The notes under the pieces: model-generated | What the model saw: only the letters and a program-made list of their open reading frames with translations | Database searches by the model: none | What the model was told of the DNA's origin: nothing | Program-made: the position numbers and the translations under genes | NCBI GenBank assembly: GCA_050694175.1 | Contig: JBOGXA010000003.1 | Location: 117,497-181,496 of the forward strand | Reading direction: 5' to 3' | Origin: JBOGXA01 sp050694175 | GTDB lineage: Bacteria; Actinomycetota; CADDZG01; WHSQ01 | Length of the DNA: 64,000 nt | In this document: piece by piece, positions 42,383-50,365 of the stretch | How the letters are laid out: each line of letters starts with the position of its first letter | How positions within the stretch are numbered: the stretch's first letter is position 1

Positions 42383-44083
42383 ATGGGCGTGGTTTCGCCT
42401 GTTCGTCAGGGAACCCAGCTCGACGATCTGCTGCTGTCGCGCGGTCTGATCACCGAGGAGCAGCTCGACGAAGCTCTTCGGGTGGCGACCGAGCGCCGCC
42501 GGTCGCTGGGGCGCGTCCTGATCGAACTCGGCTACCTGAAGGAAGGCGCGCTGGTGGCGATCCTCGCCGAGCAGCTCGGCCTCGAGTTCGTCGATCTCGC
42601 CGACGCCAGCATCGATCAATCCGCAGTCGCCCTCGTCCCGGAGTCGACGGCCCGCCGCCACAACTGCATTCCAGTCCGGTTCGATGATGCCGACCGCTTG
42701 GTGCTAGCCATGGCGGACCCAGCAAATGTGGTCGCAGTCGACGACATCCGGGCCATGGCCAAGAAGGACGTCGTCACAGTAGTGGCCACCAAGTCGGACG
42801 TCGTCAACGCGATCGGACGCCTCTACCGGCTGGAGCAGGCTGCCGAAACGCTGGCCGAAGAGGCATCCGCAGAGATCGCCGACCAGGAGAGCGTCGACGT
42901 CGACGCGTCGGGTTCCGCCGAGGACGCCCCGATTATCAAGCTCGTGAACCTGCTGATCACGCAGGCGGTCAACGATCGTGCGTCCGACATCCACGTCGAG
43001 CCGGGAGAGAGGTCGCTGCGCGTCCGGTACCGAATCGACGGCGTCCTCCACGAGGTCATGACGCCGCCCAAGTCGGTCCAGTCCGGGATCACGAGCCGGC
43101 TCAAGATCATGGCCGAGATCAACATCGCCGAGCGCCGCCTGCCCCAAGACGGGCGTATCGGCGTCACCGTGCAGGGGAAACAGATCGACATCCGCGTCGC
43201 CACGCTCCCCACCGTGCACGGCGAGAAGATCGTCATGCGAATCCTCGACAAGTCGAGTGTGCTGCTGACGCTCTCCGACCTCGGGTTCCTCCCCGAGACG
43301 TTCGATCGATACGAAGAGTCGTACAAGAAGCCGTACGGATGCATTCTCGTTACCGGTCCGACCGGATCGGGGAAGTCGACCACTCTGTACGGCACTCTGA
43401 ACGTCCTCAACAAGCCGCATGTCAACATCATCACGGTCGAAGATCCGGTCGAGTACCGACTCGCGGGGATCAACCAGATTCAGACCAACGTGAAGGCGGG
43501 GCTAACGTTTGCCTCGGCCCTGCGCTCGATCCTTCGAAGTGACCCCGACATCGTGCTGATCGGTGAGATCCGCGACCGGGAGACGGCCCAGATCGCGGTC
43601 GAGTCCGCCCTCACCGGTCACCTCGTTCTCTCCACTCTGCACACGAACGACGCGCCGTCTGCTCTTACCCGGCTCATCGAGATGGGGATCGAACCGTTTC
43701 TGGTCGCCTCGGCCATCGACTGCGTTCTGGCCCAGAGGCTCGCCCGGCGCCTCTGCGACAAGTGCAAGGAGGAATACGAGCCGACCGAAGAAGAGCTGAC
43801 CGCGGTCCGCTTCCCATTCGACTCCGACAACGGGCTTCCGAAGATCTTCCGACCGACCGGCTGCAGTTCGTGCGGAAAAACGGGGTACAGGGGGCGGCTG
43901 GCCGTGCACGAGGTCATGACGGTCACCGAGGAGGTGGAGCGGCTGGTCGCCGAGAAGGCCTCGGCCGAGGACATCGGCCGAATGGCTCGCACCCAGGGGA
44001 TGAATCCGCTGCGCGACGACGGCATGGCGAAGGTGCTCCAGGGCGTCACCTCGATCGAAGAGATCTTGCGGATCATCGTCTGA
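42383..44083 (+). CDS. pilB: Type IV pilus assembly ATPase PilB
   Basis: 566 aa, the ATPase driving pilus extension at the inner face of the membrane. Residues 12-35 and 41-64 are two MshEN-like motifs with 5 residues between; the second is SLGRVLIELGYLKEGALV. The GspE core has Walker A VTGPTGSGKSTTLYG, an Asp-box VEDPVEYRLAGINQ, Walker B region DPDIVLIGEIRDRETAQIA, His box TGHLVLSTLHTNDAPSAL, and the zinc-binding CDKC and CSSCGKTGYRGR pairs. It precedes pilT and pilC as in other actinobacterial pilus loci. Confidence 0.96.
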   Translation: MGVVSPVRQGTQLDDLLLSRGLITEEQLDEALRVATERRRSLGRVLIELGYLKEGALVAILAEQLGLEFVDLADASIDQSAVALVPESTARRHNCIPVRFDDADRLVLAMADPANVVAVDDIRAMAKKDVVTVVATKSDVVNAIGRLYRLEQAAETLAEEASAEIADQESVDVDASGSAEDAPIIKLVNLLITQAVNDRASDIHVEPGERSLRVRYRIDGVLHEVMTPPKSVQSGITSRLKIMAEINIAERRLPQDGRIGVTVQGKQIDIRVATLPTVHGEKIVMRILDKSSVLLTLSDLGFLPETFDRYEESYKKPYGCILVTGPTGSGKSTTLYGTLNVLNKPHVNIITVEDPVEYRLAGINQIQTNVKAGLTFASALRSILRSDPDIVLIGEIRDRETAQIAVESALTGHLVLSTLHTNDAPSALTRLIEMGIEPFLVASAIDCVLAQRLARRLCDKCKEEYEPTEEELTAVRFPFDSDNGLPKIFRPTGCSSCGKTGYRGRLAVHEVMTVTEEVERLVAEKASAEDIGRMARTQGMNPLRDDGMAKVLQGVTSIEEILRIIV

Positions 44084-44100
44084 CGAGCGCCCCAAAATCG

Positions 44101-44128
44101 TTCAACTCGGCGGCCTGCTTGCCGATAT
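44101..44128 (+). promoter_or_regulatory. Sigma-28/WhiG-like promoter candidate for pilT
   Basis: TTCA at 44101-44104, 16 nt, then GCCGATAT at 44121-44128. It lies in the 70-nt gap between pilB and pilT, 25 nt before the pilT start. The -10 matches the Bacillus SigD form GCCGATAT. Confidence 0.58.
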
Positions 44129-44153
44129 TCAGCCGAGAACAAAGGAGAGAACC

Positions 44154-46010
44154 GTGCCCGAAATGGACAGACAGCTCGGCGAGGTACTCGTCGAGAGTCG
44201 TTTGGTTACCGAGGAGCAGTTACAGGCCGCCGCAGCCGAGGAGGCGCGGACGGGCCATCCCGCGTGGCGGATACTGATCGACCGCGGGGAACTGTCCGAG
44301 CGCGACCTCGTGCGGGCGCGGGCTCGTCAGGTCGGCCTCGAGTTCGTGGACCTGCAGAACGAGGAGCCCCGGCCCGACGCCCTCGCCCTCGTCCCCGCGG
44401 ACGTCGCCCGCCGTCAGCTTGCGCTGCCGATGCACGCCGGGCAGGAAAGCCTCGTGGTGGCGATGGCGGAGCCGCGCAACCACTTCGCAATCGACGAGCT
44501 GTCAAGGGTGAGCGGGCGCCGGATCGTTCCGGCGGCCGCCTTCCGTGCCGATATGGCCCCCGCGATCGACCGCGCCTACGCGCAGATCGAGGTGGACCGG
44601 GCCGCATCGGAACGAGAGCCCGAAGGGCCCGCAGACCCACTCTTTGCCGCGGTTCCACCCCCGCCGGCAGAGCCTGTGGAAGCCGAAGCACCCCCGGAGG
44701 GCTCTGTTGCCCATGCCGCCGCGGGGCCTGCACCTGCGGATACGACCGATCCGCCGGTGCCCGCGGACGGCCCCGCGCCGGAGCTCGAGCCCGTCGGGGT
44801 GCCGGCTGCGCCGGCGGCCGAGGGCAACGGTGTCGGGCTCGTGTCCGACGTCGTGCCGTTCGCGGCCGCCGATCTTCCGATGGTCGAGTCGCCCGAGCCG
44901 GTGAGCCCCACCGTGGAGGTGTCCTCCGAAGACCCGCAGGAGATGGAACCTAACTTCGCCGACTTCCTCCTCGGACTGATCGACAAGAGCGGATCGGACC
45001 TGCATCTGACGGCGGGGCTGCCGCCGATGGTGCGGATCAACGGCGAGCTGCAGCCGTTGCGAGGCTACAGGCGGCTTCTGCCGAAGGACCTCCAGGAGCT
45101 CGTCTACGCGATCCTTACGCAAAAGCAGCGGGAGAAGTTCGAGGAGAACCTCGAGCTCGACCTGTCGTACTCGCTTCCCGGGAAGGCCCGGTTCCGAGTG
45201 AACATCTTCCAGCAGCGCGACGCGCTCGGCGCGGTCATGCGGCTCATCCCCTTCGAGATCAGGCCGCCCGAGCAGCTGGGGATTCCCGAGTCCGTAGTGG
45301 AGTTCGCAGGCCTCAGGCGTGGTCTGGTGCTCGTCACGGGGATCACCGGTTCGGGTAAGTCGACGACCCTCGCGGCGCTGATCGACATCATCAACTCGAA
45401 GCGTCACGAACACATCATGACGGTCGAAGATCCGATCGAGTTCCTGCACCGCCACAGGAAGTCCGTCATCAATCAGCGAGAAGTCGGTACCGACACGCAC
45501 TCCTTCACAAGTGCGCTCAAGCACGTCCTGCGTCAGGACCCCGACGTCATCCTCGTGGGTGAGATGCGCGACCTCGAGACGATCTCGACCGCACTCACCG
45601 CAGCCGAGACCGGTCACCTCGTGTTCGGCACGCTGCACACGCAGGACGCCCCGCAGTCGATCGACCGTGTGATCGATGTCTTCCCGCCGCACCAGCAGCA
45701 GCAGATACGCGTGCAGCTTGCGGGAACGATCGCCGGTATCGTGTCGCAGCAGCTCCTCAAGACCACAGACGGGAAGGGGCGGTGCGTCGCGGTAGAGGTG
45801 CTTGTTGCAACGCCCGCGGTGCGAAACCTCATCCGCGAAGGGAAGACACACCAGATCTACACGTCGATGCAGGCCGGAGGGAAGTTCGGCATGCAGGTCA
45901 TGGACCAGCACCTCGCCCACCTCGTCAAGGCGGGCAAGATTACCTACGAAAACGCTCTCGAGCATTGCCACCGCGTCGAAGAATTCAACCGCCTCACCGG
46001 AAGGGGATAG
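44154..46010 (+). CDS. pilT: Type IV pilus retraction ATPase PilT with N-terminal MshEN-like extension
   Basis: 618 aa against about 345-370 in usual PilT. GTG start with AAAGGAGAG upstream. Residues 1-145 form an MshEN-like domain with two degenerate motifs (7-30 and 36-59). Residues about 150-265 are a Pro/Ala/Glu-rich linker. The core from about 270 has SGSDLHLTAGLPPMVRINGE, Walker A TGITGSGKSTTLAAL, the Asp box VEDPIEFLHRHRKS, DPDVILVGEMRDLETISTAL, TGHLVFGTLHTQDAPQSIDR and the PilT hallmark AVRNLIREGKTHQI. It powers pilus retraction. The extension looks borrowed from a PilB-type ATPase. Confidence 0.94.
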   Translation: MPEMDRQLGEVLVESRLVTEEQLQAAAAEEARTGHPAWRILIDRGELSERDLVRARARQVGLEFVDLQNEEPRPDALALVPADVARRQLALPMHAGQESLVVAMAEPRNHFAIDELSRVSGRRIVPAAAFRADMAPAIDRAYAQIEVDRAASEREPEGPADPLFAAVPPPPAEPVEAEAPPEGSVAHAAAGPAPADTTDPPVPADGPAPELEPVGVPAAPAAEGNGVGLVSDVVPFAAADLPMVESPEPVSPTVEVSSEDPQEMEPNFADFLLGLIDKSGSDLHLTAGLPPMVRINGELQPLRGYRRLLPKDLQELVYAILTQKQREKFEENLELDLSYSLPGKARFRVNIFQQRDALGAVMRLIPFEIRPPEQLGIPESVVEFAGLRRGLVLVTGITGSGKSTTLAALIDIINSKRHEHIMTVEDPIEFLHRHRKSVINQREVGTDTHSFTSALKHVLRQDPDVILVGEMRDLETISTALTAAETGHLVFGTLHTQDAPQSIDRVIDVFPPHQQQQIRVQLAGTIAGIVSQQLLKTTDGKGRCVAVEVLVATPAVRNLIREGKTHQIYTSMQAGGKFGMQVMDQHLAHLVKAGKITYENALEHCHRVEEFNRLTGRG

Positions 46011-46013
46011 CAG

Positions 46014-47231
46014 ATGGCCGATTCCTACGCGTATCGGGTGCGGACCAAGGAGGGCCGCGTTCTCGAAGGCAAGATGGAGGCCGACGGCGAAGCCGCTGTA
46101 GCGTCCCGATTGCGGTCTCAGGGCTTCGTCCCCGTGCAGATCTCCAAGGAGTCGAAGGTCTCCATGAAGATGGAGATCGCCATCCTGCCGGAGAAAGTCA
46201 AACTCAAAGACCTCGCCGTCTTCTCGCGCCAGTTCGCGACGATGATCAACTCGGGTCTGTCGTTGTTGCGGGCCCTCAACATCCTGGCCGAGCAGACGGA
46301 GAACAAGCTGCTCGCCCGCACAATTGGGCTCCTGCGCGACGACGTGGAGCGGGGCTCGAGCCTGTCGGCCGCGATGTCCAAGTATCCCAAGGTCTTCTCG
46401 ACGCTGTTCGTCTCGATGGTGCGCGCCGGCGAGACCGGCGGCCAGCTCGACACGGTTCTGGTACGTGTTGCCGACGGCCTCGAGGCCGACTACAAGCTGC
46501 GCCAGAAGGTGAAGGCCGCGATGACGTATCCGACCGTCGTGGCCGGCATCGCCGTCATCCTCGTAACCGTCATGCTGCTGTTCGTAGTGCCGACGTTCGC
46601 TGCGATGTTCGAGGACCTCGGCGGCGAACTCCCGCTGCCCACGCAGATATTGATGATAGTGAGCCAGAACGCCAAGTTCCTGGTGCCGGTGCTCGTCGTT
46701 CTGTCCATTGCAGGTTTCATCGGCTACCGGAAAGCGCGTGCCAACAACGCCGGATTCCGTTTGCGAGCGGATGCGGTCAAGCTGCGCGTCCCCGTATTCG
46801 GTTTGCTGTTCCAGAAGGTGGCCCTCTCCCGGTTTTCTCGCACCCTGGGGCTGTTGCTGCGAGCCGGCGTGCCCGTGCTCCAGGCCCTCGACATCGTCGG
46901 CGAGTCGACCGGCAACGAGGTCCTCGCGCGCGCGGCTCAGGACGTAAAGGAGAACGTGCGCCGGGGCGAGTCGATGGCGGCGCCGCTCGAGCGACACAAG
47001 GTGTTCCCGCCGATGGTCGTCCAGATGATCTCCGTGGGCGAGGACACCGGCGCGCTCGACGCCATGCTCGACAAGATCTCCGACTTCTACGACCAGGAAG
47101 TCGAGTCGACAACAGAATCGCTGACGTCTCTGATCGAGCCGGTGATGATCGCCGTGCTCGGCGCGGTCGTCGGATCGATGATCATCGCTTTGTACATGCC
47201 GATGTTCAAGATCTTCGACTTGATCAAGTAA
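46014..47231 (+). CDS. pilC: Type IV pilus inner-membrane platform protein PilC
   Basis: 405 aa. N-terminal segment YAYRVRTKEGRVLEGKMEAD, then two T2SSF domains (about 70-195 and 275-400), each with membrane helices: TYPTVVAGIAVILVTVMLLF and the final VMIAVLGAVVGSMIIALYMP. LKDLAVFSRQFATMINSGLS and ALSRFSRTLGLLLRAGVPVL are family signatures. It connects PilB/PilT with the pilus base. It follows pilT by 3 nt, and a strong terminator follows it. Confidence 0.96.
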   Translation: MADSYAYRVRTKEGRVLEGKMEADGEAAVASRLRSQGFVPVQISKESKVSMKMEIAILPEKVKLKDLAVFSRQFATMINSGLSLLRALNILAEQTENKLLARTIGLLRDDVERGSSLSAAMSKYPKVFSTLFVSMVRAGETGGQLDTVLVRVADGLEADYKLRQKVKAAMTYPTVVAGIAVILVTVMLLFVVPTFAAMFEDLGGELPLPTQILMIVSQNAKFLVPVLVVLSIAGFIGYRKARANNAGFRLRADAVKLRVPVFGLLFQKVALSRFSRTLGLLLRAGVPVLQALDIVGESTGNEVLARAAQDVKENVRRGESMAAPLERHKVFPPMVVQMISVGEDTGALDAMLDKISDFYDQEVESTTESLTSLIEPVMIAVLGAVVGSMIIALYMPMFKIFDLIK

Positions 47232-47257
47232 CCTCATGTAGCTTCATGCTTCACAGT

Positions 47258-47292
47258 AAGGGGTGCCGGTCACGCGGCACCCCTTGGTTTTT
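47258..47292 (+). terminator. Rho-independent terminator after pilC
   Basis: An 11-bp stem, AAGGGGTGCCG with CGGCACCCCTT, around a 6-nt loop, then GGTTTTT. It ends the pilB-pilT-pilC unit and separates it from the pilA transcript. Confidence 0.9.
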
Positions 47293-47306
47293 CCGCCACT
47301 GGGGGC

Positions 47307-47334
47307 TAAAGCCCTCAGTCGTTAGGCCCGATAA
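47307..47334 (+). promoter_or_regulatory. Sigma-28/WhiG-like promoter candidate for pilA
   Basis: TAAA at 47307-47310, 16 nt, then CCCGATAA at 47327-47334. Both elements fit the sigma-28 family. Transcription from about 47341 would begin just before the riboswitch. The TAAA sits in the loop of a hairpin (ACTGGGGGC and GCCCTCAGT), so the hairpin could be an alternative explanation for that part. Confidence 0.58.
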
Positions 47335-47352
47335 GACAAGCGCAAGCCGGAA

Positions 47353-47440
47353 ACCTTGCAAGCGCAGAAAAGGCAAACCCGTCGCAAGTCGGGGGCGCAA
47401 AGCCACGAGGCCTTCGGGTCAGCCGGGCTACCTGCAGCGG
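47353..47440 (+). promoter_or_regulatory. Cyclic-di-GMP-I (GEMM) riboswitch in the pilA leader
   Basis: Conserved elements in order: GGCAAACC (47372-47379), a stem capped by the GNRA loop GCAA, GCGCAAAGCC (47395-47404), a second stem GGCC-UUCG-GGUC, and AGCCGGGCTACC (47421-47432), with a short closing stem (GCAG 47364-47367 with CTGC 47432-47435). This matches the GEMM-I consensus closely. After it, GTCCCTG (47496-47502) can pair with CAGGGAC (47515-47521) just before the pilA ribosome-binding site, possibly part of the expression platform. GEMM riboswitches before pilin genes are known in Geobacter. Confidence 0.9.
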
Positions 47441-47539
47441 GGACGGCACAACCGTCTCGATGCAGGCACGCGTATCGGTCAGACGGTTAGTTCGTGTCCC
47501 TGCCCCCGGCCTGCCAGGGACTTGAGAAGGAGGTGCTGG

Positions 47540-47938
47540 ATGCTCCAGCGGCTTCGTGAGAAGCGGGAGAACGAGGGCGGCTTCACGCTCATCGAGCTCC
47601 TTGTCGTGATCTTGATCATCGCCATCCTGGCGGCGATCGCAATCCCGGTCTTCCTGAACCAGAGGAAGAAGGGATGGGAGGACGCATCTCGTGCGGCCCT
47701 GCGTGACGCAGCGACCGCCGAGGAGTCGTACCTCACCGAGCCGGGCGTGGCCGGTTACACAAACGTCGTCGCGGACCTCGTGGGCGTCGGCTACCGGGAG
47801 ACCTCGGCCGGTACCCTGACCGTTGAGGCGGTCGACGGTGCCAACTCGTACTGCCTGCAGTTCAACCACCTACAGCTCGACGATGACTGGTACTTCGACA
47901 GCGACGTCGGCGAGCCCCGTGAGGGCACCTGCGCTTAG
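47540..47938 (+). CDS. pilA: Major type IV prepilin PilA
   Basis: 132 aa. AAGGAGG lies 6 nt before the ATG. A 14-residue basic leader ends in Gly-Gly, followed by the mature N-terminus FTLIELLVVILIIAILAAIA with Phe1 and Glu5, the classic type IVa pilin helix. The globular part is about 80 residues with two Cys (in NSYCLQF and the C-terminal GTCA) that could form the usual disulfide loop. A strong terminator follows, so it is transcribed alone behind the riboswitch, as expected for the abundant subunit. A prepilin peptidase gene is not in this window. Confidence 0.93.
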   Translation: MLQRLREKRENEGGFTLIELLVVILIIAILAAIAIPVFLNQRKKGWEDASRAALRDAATAEESYLTEPGVAGYTNVVADLVGVGYRETSAGTLTVEAVDGANSYCLQFNHLQLDDDWYFDSDVGEPREGTCA

Positions 47939-47955
47939 CAGGTCACACGGTTTCG

Positions 47956-47993
47956 AAGGGGAGCGGAGAGTGATCTCCGCTCCCCTTGCTTTT
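47956..47993 (+). terminator. Rho-independent terminator after pilA
   Basis: A perfect 14-bp stem, AAGGGGAGCGGAGA with TCTCCGCTCCCCTT, around loop GTGA, followed by GCTTTT. It isolates the pilA transcript from the minor pilin operon. Confidence 0.93.
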
Positions 47994-48017
47994 CCAGGGG
48001 ACCGGGGGCGAGAGACC

Positions 48018-48045
48018 TTCAGACTCGCCGCCGGCCCGCCGATAA
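48018..48045 (+). promoter_or_regulatory. Sigma-28/WhiG-like promoter candidate for the minor pilin operon
   Basis: TTCA at 48018-48021, 16 nt, then GCCGATAA at 48038-48045, followed by GACAA as in the pilA site. The first gene starts 41 nt downstream. It lies directly after the pilA terminator, where a new promoter is needed. Confidence 0.6.
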
Positions 48046-48086
48046 GACAACGACCCACCCAACCTTCGATCGAAGTGGGAGTGCTG

Positions 48087-48599
48087 TTGAAGCGAGAGGA
48101 CGGTTTCACGCTCGTCGAGGTGCTCGGCGTGCTTGCGCTCATCGCCGTGCTGCTCGGTGTGGCCGGTGCCGCCCTGCGCGGATACTGGATCGCCCAGAAC
48201 CTCGAAAAGGCCCGGGACGAGCTCGTGACGGAGATGCGCAACGCGCAGCAGCGCTCGATGTCTGAGTCGCACCCCGTCGTCTTTGGGATCAGGCTCAAGC
48301 CCGGTAGCGCCAACTGGGGCATCGTTCGTTATGACCCTCGTGAACCCGCCGGCACCCAGTGCAAGTCCGTGGGCGACCTGACGTTCAGCGGCCTCGTGCG
48401 CGTAAAGGAGGTCACCGGCTTCGACAGCTCCGGGGCCGCCGACATTGCCTGCTCGCAGGTCTACCCGAGCTACAGGTTCGCGTTCTTTTTCGCGCGAGGC
48501 AGCTCGGTGGCCGGAGACGTGACGCTTCGATCGCTTGCGAACGACAACACCAAAGAGATAGGGGTTTCAGGAATCACCGGAAGGGTGACGAGCGAATGA
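48087..48599 (+). CDS. GspH/FimT-like minor pilin
   Basis: 170 aa. TTG at 48087 is preferred because GGGAG lies 5 nt upstream and it gives a short leader ending EDG before the mature FTLVEVLGVLALIAVLLGVA (Phe1, Glu5). GTG codons at 48075 and 48081 are alternatives. The globular part has the GspH pattern: ELVTEMRNAQQRSMSESHPV, and two Cys. It starts an operon of four overlapping pilin-like genes and probably helps prime pilus assembly. Confidence 0.83.
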   Translation: MKREDGFTLVEVLGVLALIAVLLGVAGAALRGYWIAQNLEKARDELVTEMRNAQQRSMSESHPVVFGIRLKPGSANWGIVRYDPREPAGTQCKSVGDLTFSGLVRVKEVTGFDSSGAADIACSQVYPSYRFAFFFARGSSVAGDVTLRSLANDNTKEIGVSGITGRVTSE

Positions 48600-50365
48600 T
48601 GCGCAGACGGTTCGGATTCGCGGACGAGGGCGGCTTCTCGATGATCGAAGTTGTTGCCGCGATGCTTGTGTTCTCCTTCGTTGCGATGGCCACCGCAGCG
48701 CTGCTCACGAGCTCCGTGCGCGGCGCGGGGGTATCGCGCAGTCTTACGGTTGGGAAGAGCATGGTGTCTCAGGCGATGGAGCGCGCCCGGGGCCTTCCGT
48801 ATTTCGTCGACTACCCGACCCAGAAGAGCTACTCGAACAATCTGCCTCCGTTCCGGAAGGTCGATCTTCTTGACCTGTACTACCCGTCGTATGACGCCTC
48901 GGGCACGTATGTGACGGAATGCCCGGCCTCCAACGACCCGAACCCCGCGTGCCCCCGCGAAATGCCGGATGGGTACTCGGTCGAGTTCCGGGCACGCTTC
49001 GTAGAGCCCGTCGGGGGCGCTCAGGAGACCTACCAGACGGTTATGCCCGATCCGGCCTACAGATGGAACCCGGACCCATACACGACTATCGACGAACCCG
49101 AGTCACACATGCTCGAGTTGACGGTGATCGGGAAGTGGGAGTTCGCGGGCCGGAACCGCAGCTTCGGGATGACCAGTCTCATCGGCGATCACGAGTACGG
49201 CCAGGTAACCGTCAGCGGGTTCGGCCGAACCGACTACCTTGTTCAGGTTTCGACGGCCTATACGGACGAGTTCTCTGGTGACGAGATCGAGCTCGACGCC
49301 CAGGGTGGCTTTGCGGAGAGTCTTGTGCAGACCAAAACGGCGTCGACGTCCGACCAGTCGGTGCGCGCGGCAACTCTGGCGTTGATCGACCCGAGCCTCG
49401 AGGACAACGAGATCGCATCGGTGGAGGGCGCGGTTTCGGGACATCATGCCCCGCCCGATACCCTTCCGGCGGGAGAGACGGCTCCGGCTGCCGACCTCGT
49501 CCACCCGGACTTGGGTCCCGTGGCAGGCATAGACGGAACGCTGACCAAAGACCTCAAGGTGTCGGTATCTCAGGAGCTTCCGACTGCGGAAGGGACGTTC
49601 GCGTTCGACGCACCCACGGGCACGGAGCGACTGTTGTGGGCGTCCGCGCAAGCCGAGAACGTGATTCTTGCGCTCTTCGGCATGGACTCGAACGAAGGCA
49701 TGGTCTCTTTCGAGCCGCGCGCCGGAAAGACGTTGTCGGGCGCCAGCCAGGCGGTTACCGAGTCGGTACAGAGCTTCACTCGCCGAGTCGAGACCTCGGC
49801 CAGCGCAGAGTTCGGGCGGCTCCGGCTCTTCAAGACCGATTTCATCGACGGGTCGATCACCGACTCGTTTGGAGTGACGACCTTCCCCGAGAGCGTCGTC
49901 GTGATAGACGACTTCGATGCATCTGTTAGTTGCAAGTCGACGGCCTCTGTTTCGGGACCGAACGCGGCGTCCGCGGATCGAGGCTGGTCCGCGACCTTGT
50001 ACTACTGGGAGGACGACCAGAACGACGGGATCGTCCAGGGCAGCTACGAGTCGGTATCGCTGTCGAGCTCAAACAACCCCGACCCCTTAGCTTCGGTGCG
50101 GTCGGCCAACCCCCTCGTTTTCGACGGCTTGATCCCCGCAGAGGACGTGTATCTCTTCGAGAAAGCCAAGAAGGACGGATACCTCAAGAATTGGAGCAGC
50201 CTCGAGCCCGGCACCGCGAGCGTCGACCCGGACGGCCGTGTGACACAGGCGGCCATCGATGCCGCCGTCAGCATCAACACCGCAACCATGCACTCGCTGT
50301 ACGAAAACTCCAGCCTATCCATCCAGATCGGCAAGCTCACGTGCGAGGCGAGTGATCAGCGATGA
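48596..50365 (+). CDS. Very large PilV-like minor pilin/pseudopilin
   Basis: 589 aa, several times the normal pilin length. Starts at ATGATG overlapping the upstream stop. Leader ends EGG before FSMIEVVAAMLVFSFVAMAT, a type III/IV pilin helix with Glu5. The first 230 residues resemble PilV; the remaining 350 are beta-rich, with repeated Ser/Thr segments and no recognised domain. It may be a tip adhesin carried on a pilin stem. Overlap of 4 nt with the next gene. Confidence 0.78.
   Translation: MMRRRFGFADEGGFSMIEVVAAMLVFSFVAMATAALLTSSVRGAGVSRSLTVGKSMVSQAMERARGLPYFVDYPTQKSYSNNLPPFRKVDLLDLYYPSYDASGTYVTECPASNDPNPACPREMPDGYSVEFRARFVEPVGGAQETYQTVMPDPAYRWNPDPYTTIDEPESHMLELTVIGKWEFAGRNRSFGMTSLIGDHEYGQVTVSGFGRTDYLVQVSTAYTDEFSGDEIELDAQGGFAESLVQTKTASTSDQSVRAATLALIDPSLEDNEIASVEGAVSGHHAPPDTLPAGETAPAADLVHPDLGPVAGIDGTLTKDLKVSVSQELPTAEGTFAFDAPTGTERLLWASAQAENVILALFGMDSNEGMVSFEPRAGKTLSGASQAVTESVQSFTRRVETSASAEFGRLRLFKTDFIDGSITDSFGVTTFPESVVVIDDFDASVSCKSTASVSGPNAASADRGWSATLYYWEDDQNDGIVQGSYESVSLSSSNNPDPLASVRSANPLVFDGLIPAEDVYLFEKAKKDGYLKNWSSLEPGTASVDPDGRVTQAAIDAAVSINTATMHSLYENSSLSIQIGKLTCEASDQR

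Noticed and set aside
44502..47237. A 911-codon open frame on the minus strand across pilT and pilC
   Set aside because: It lies exactly antisense to two clear genes, has no family features, and its length follows from high GC at third positions.
47301..47322. The hairpin ACTGGGGGC-TAAA-GCCCTCAGT as a separate repeat element
   Set aside because: Only one copy is clear in the window (a shorter GGGCTAAAGAGCC at about 14313 is imperfect), so it is noted with the pilA promoter instead.
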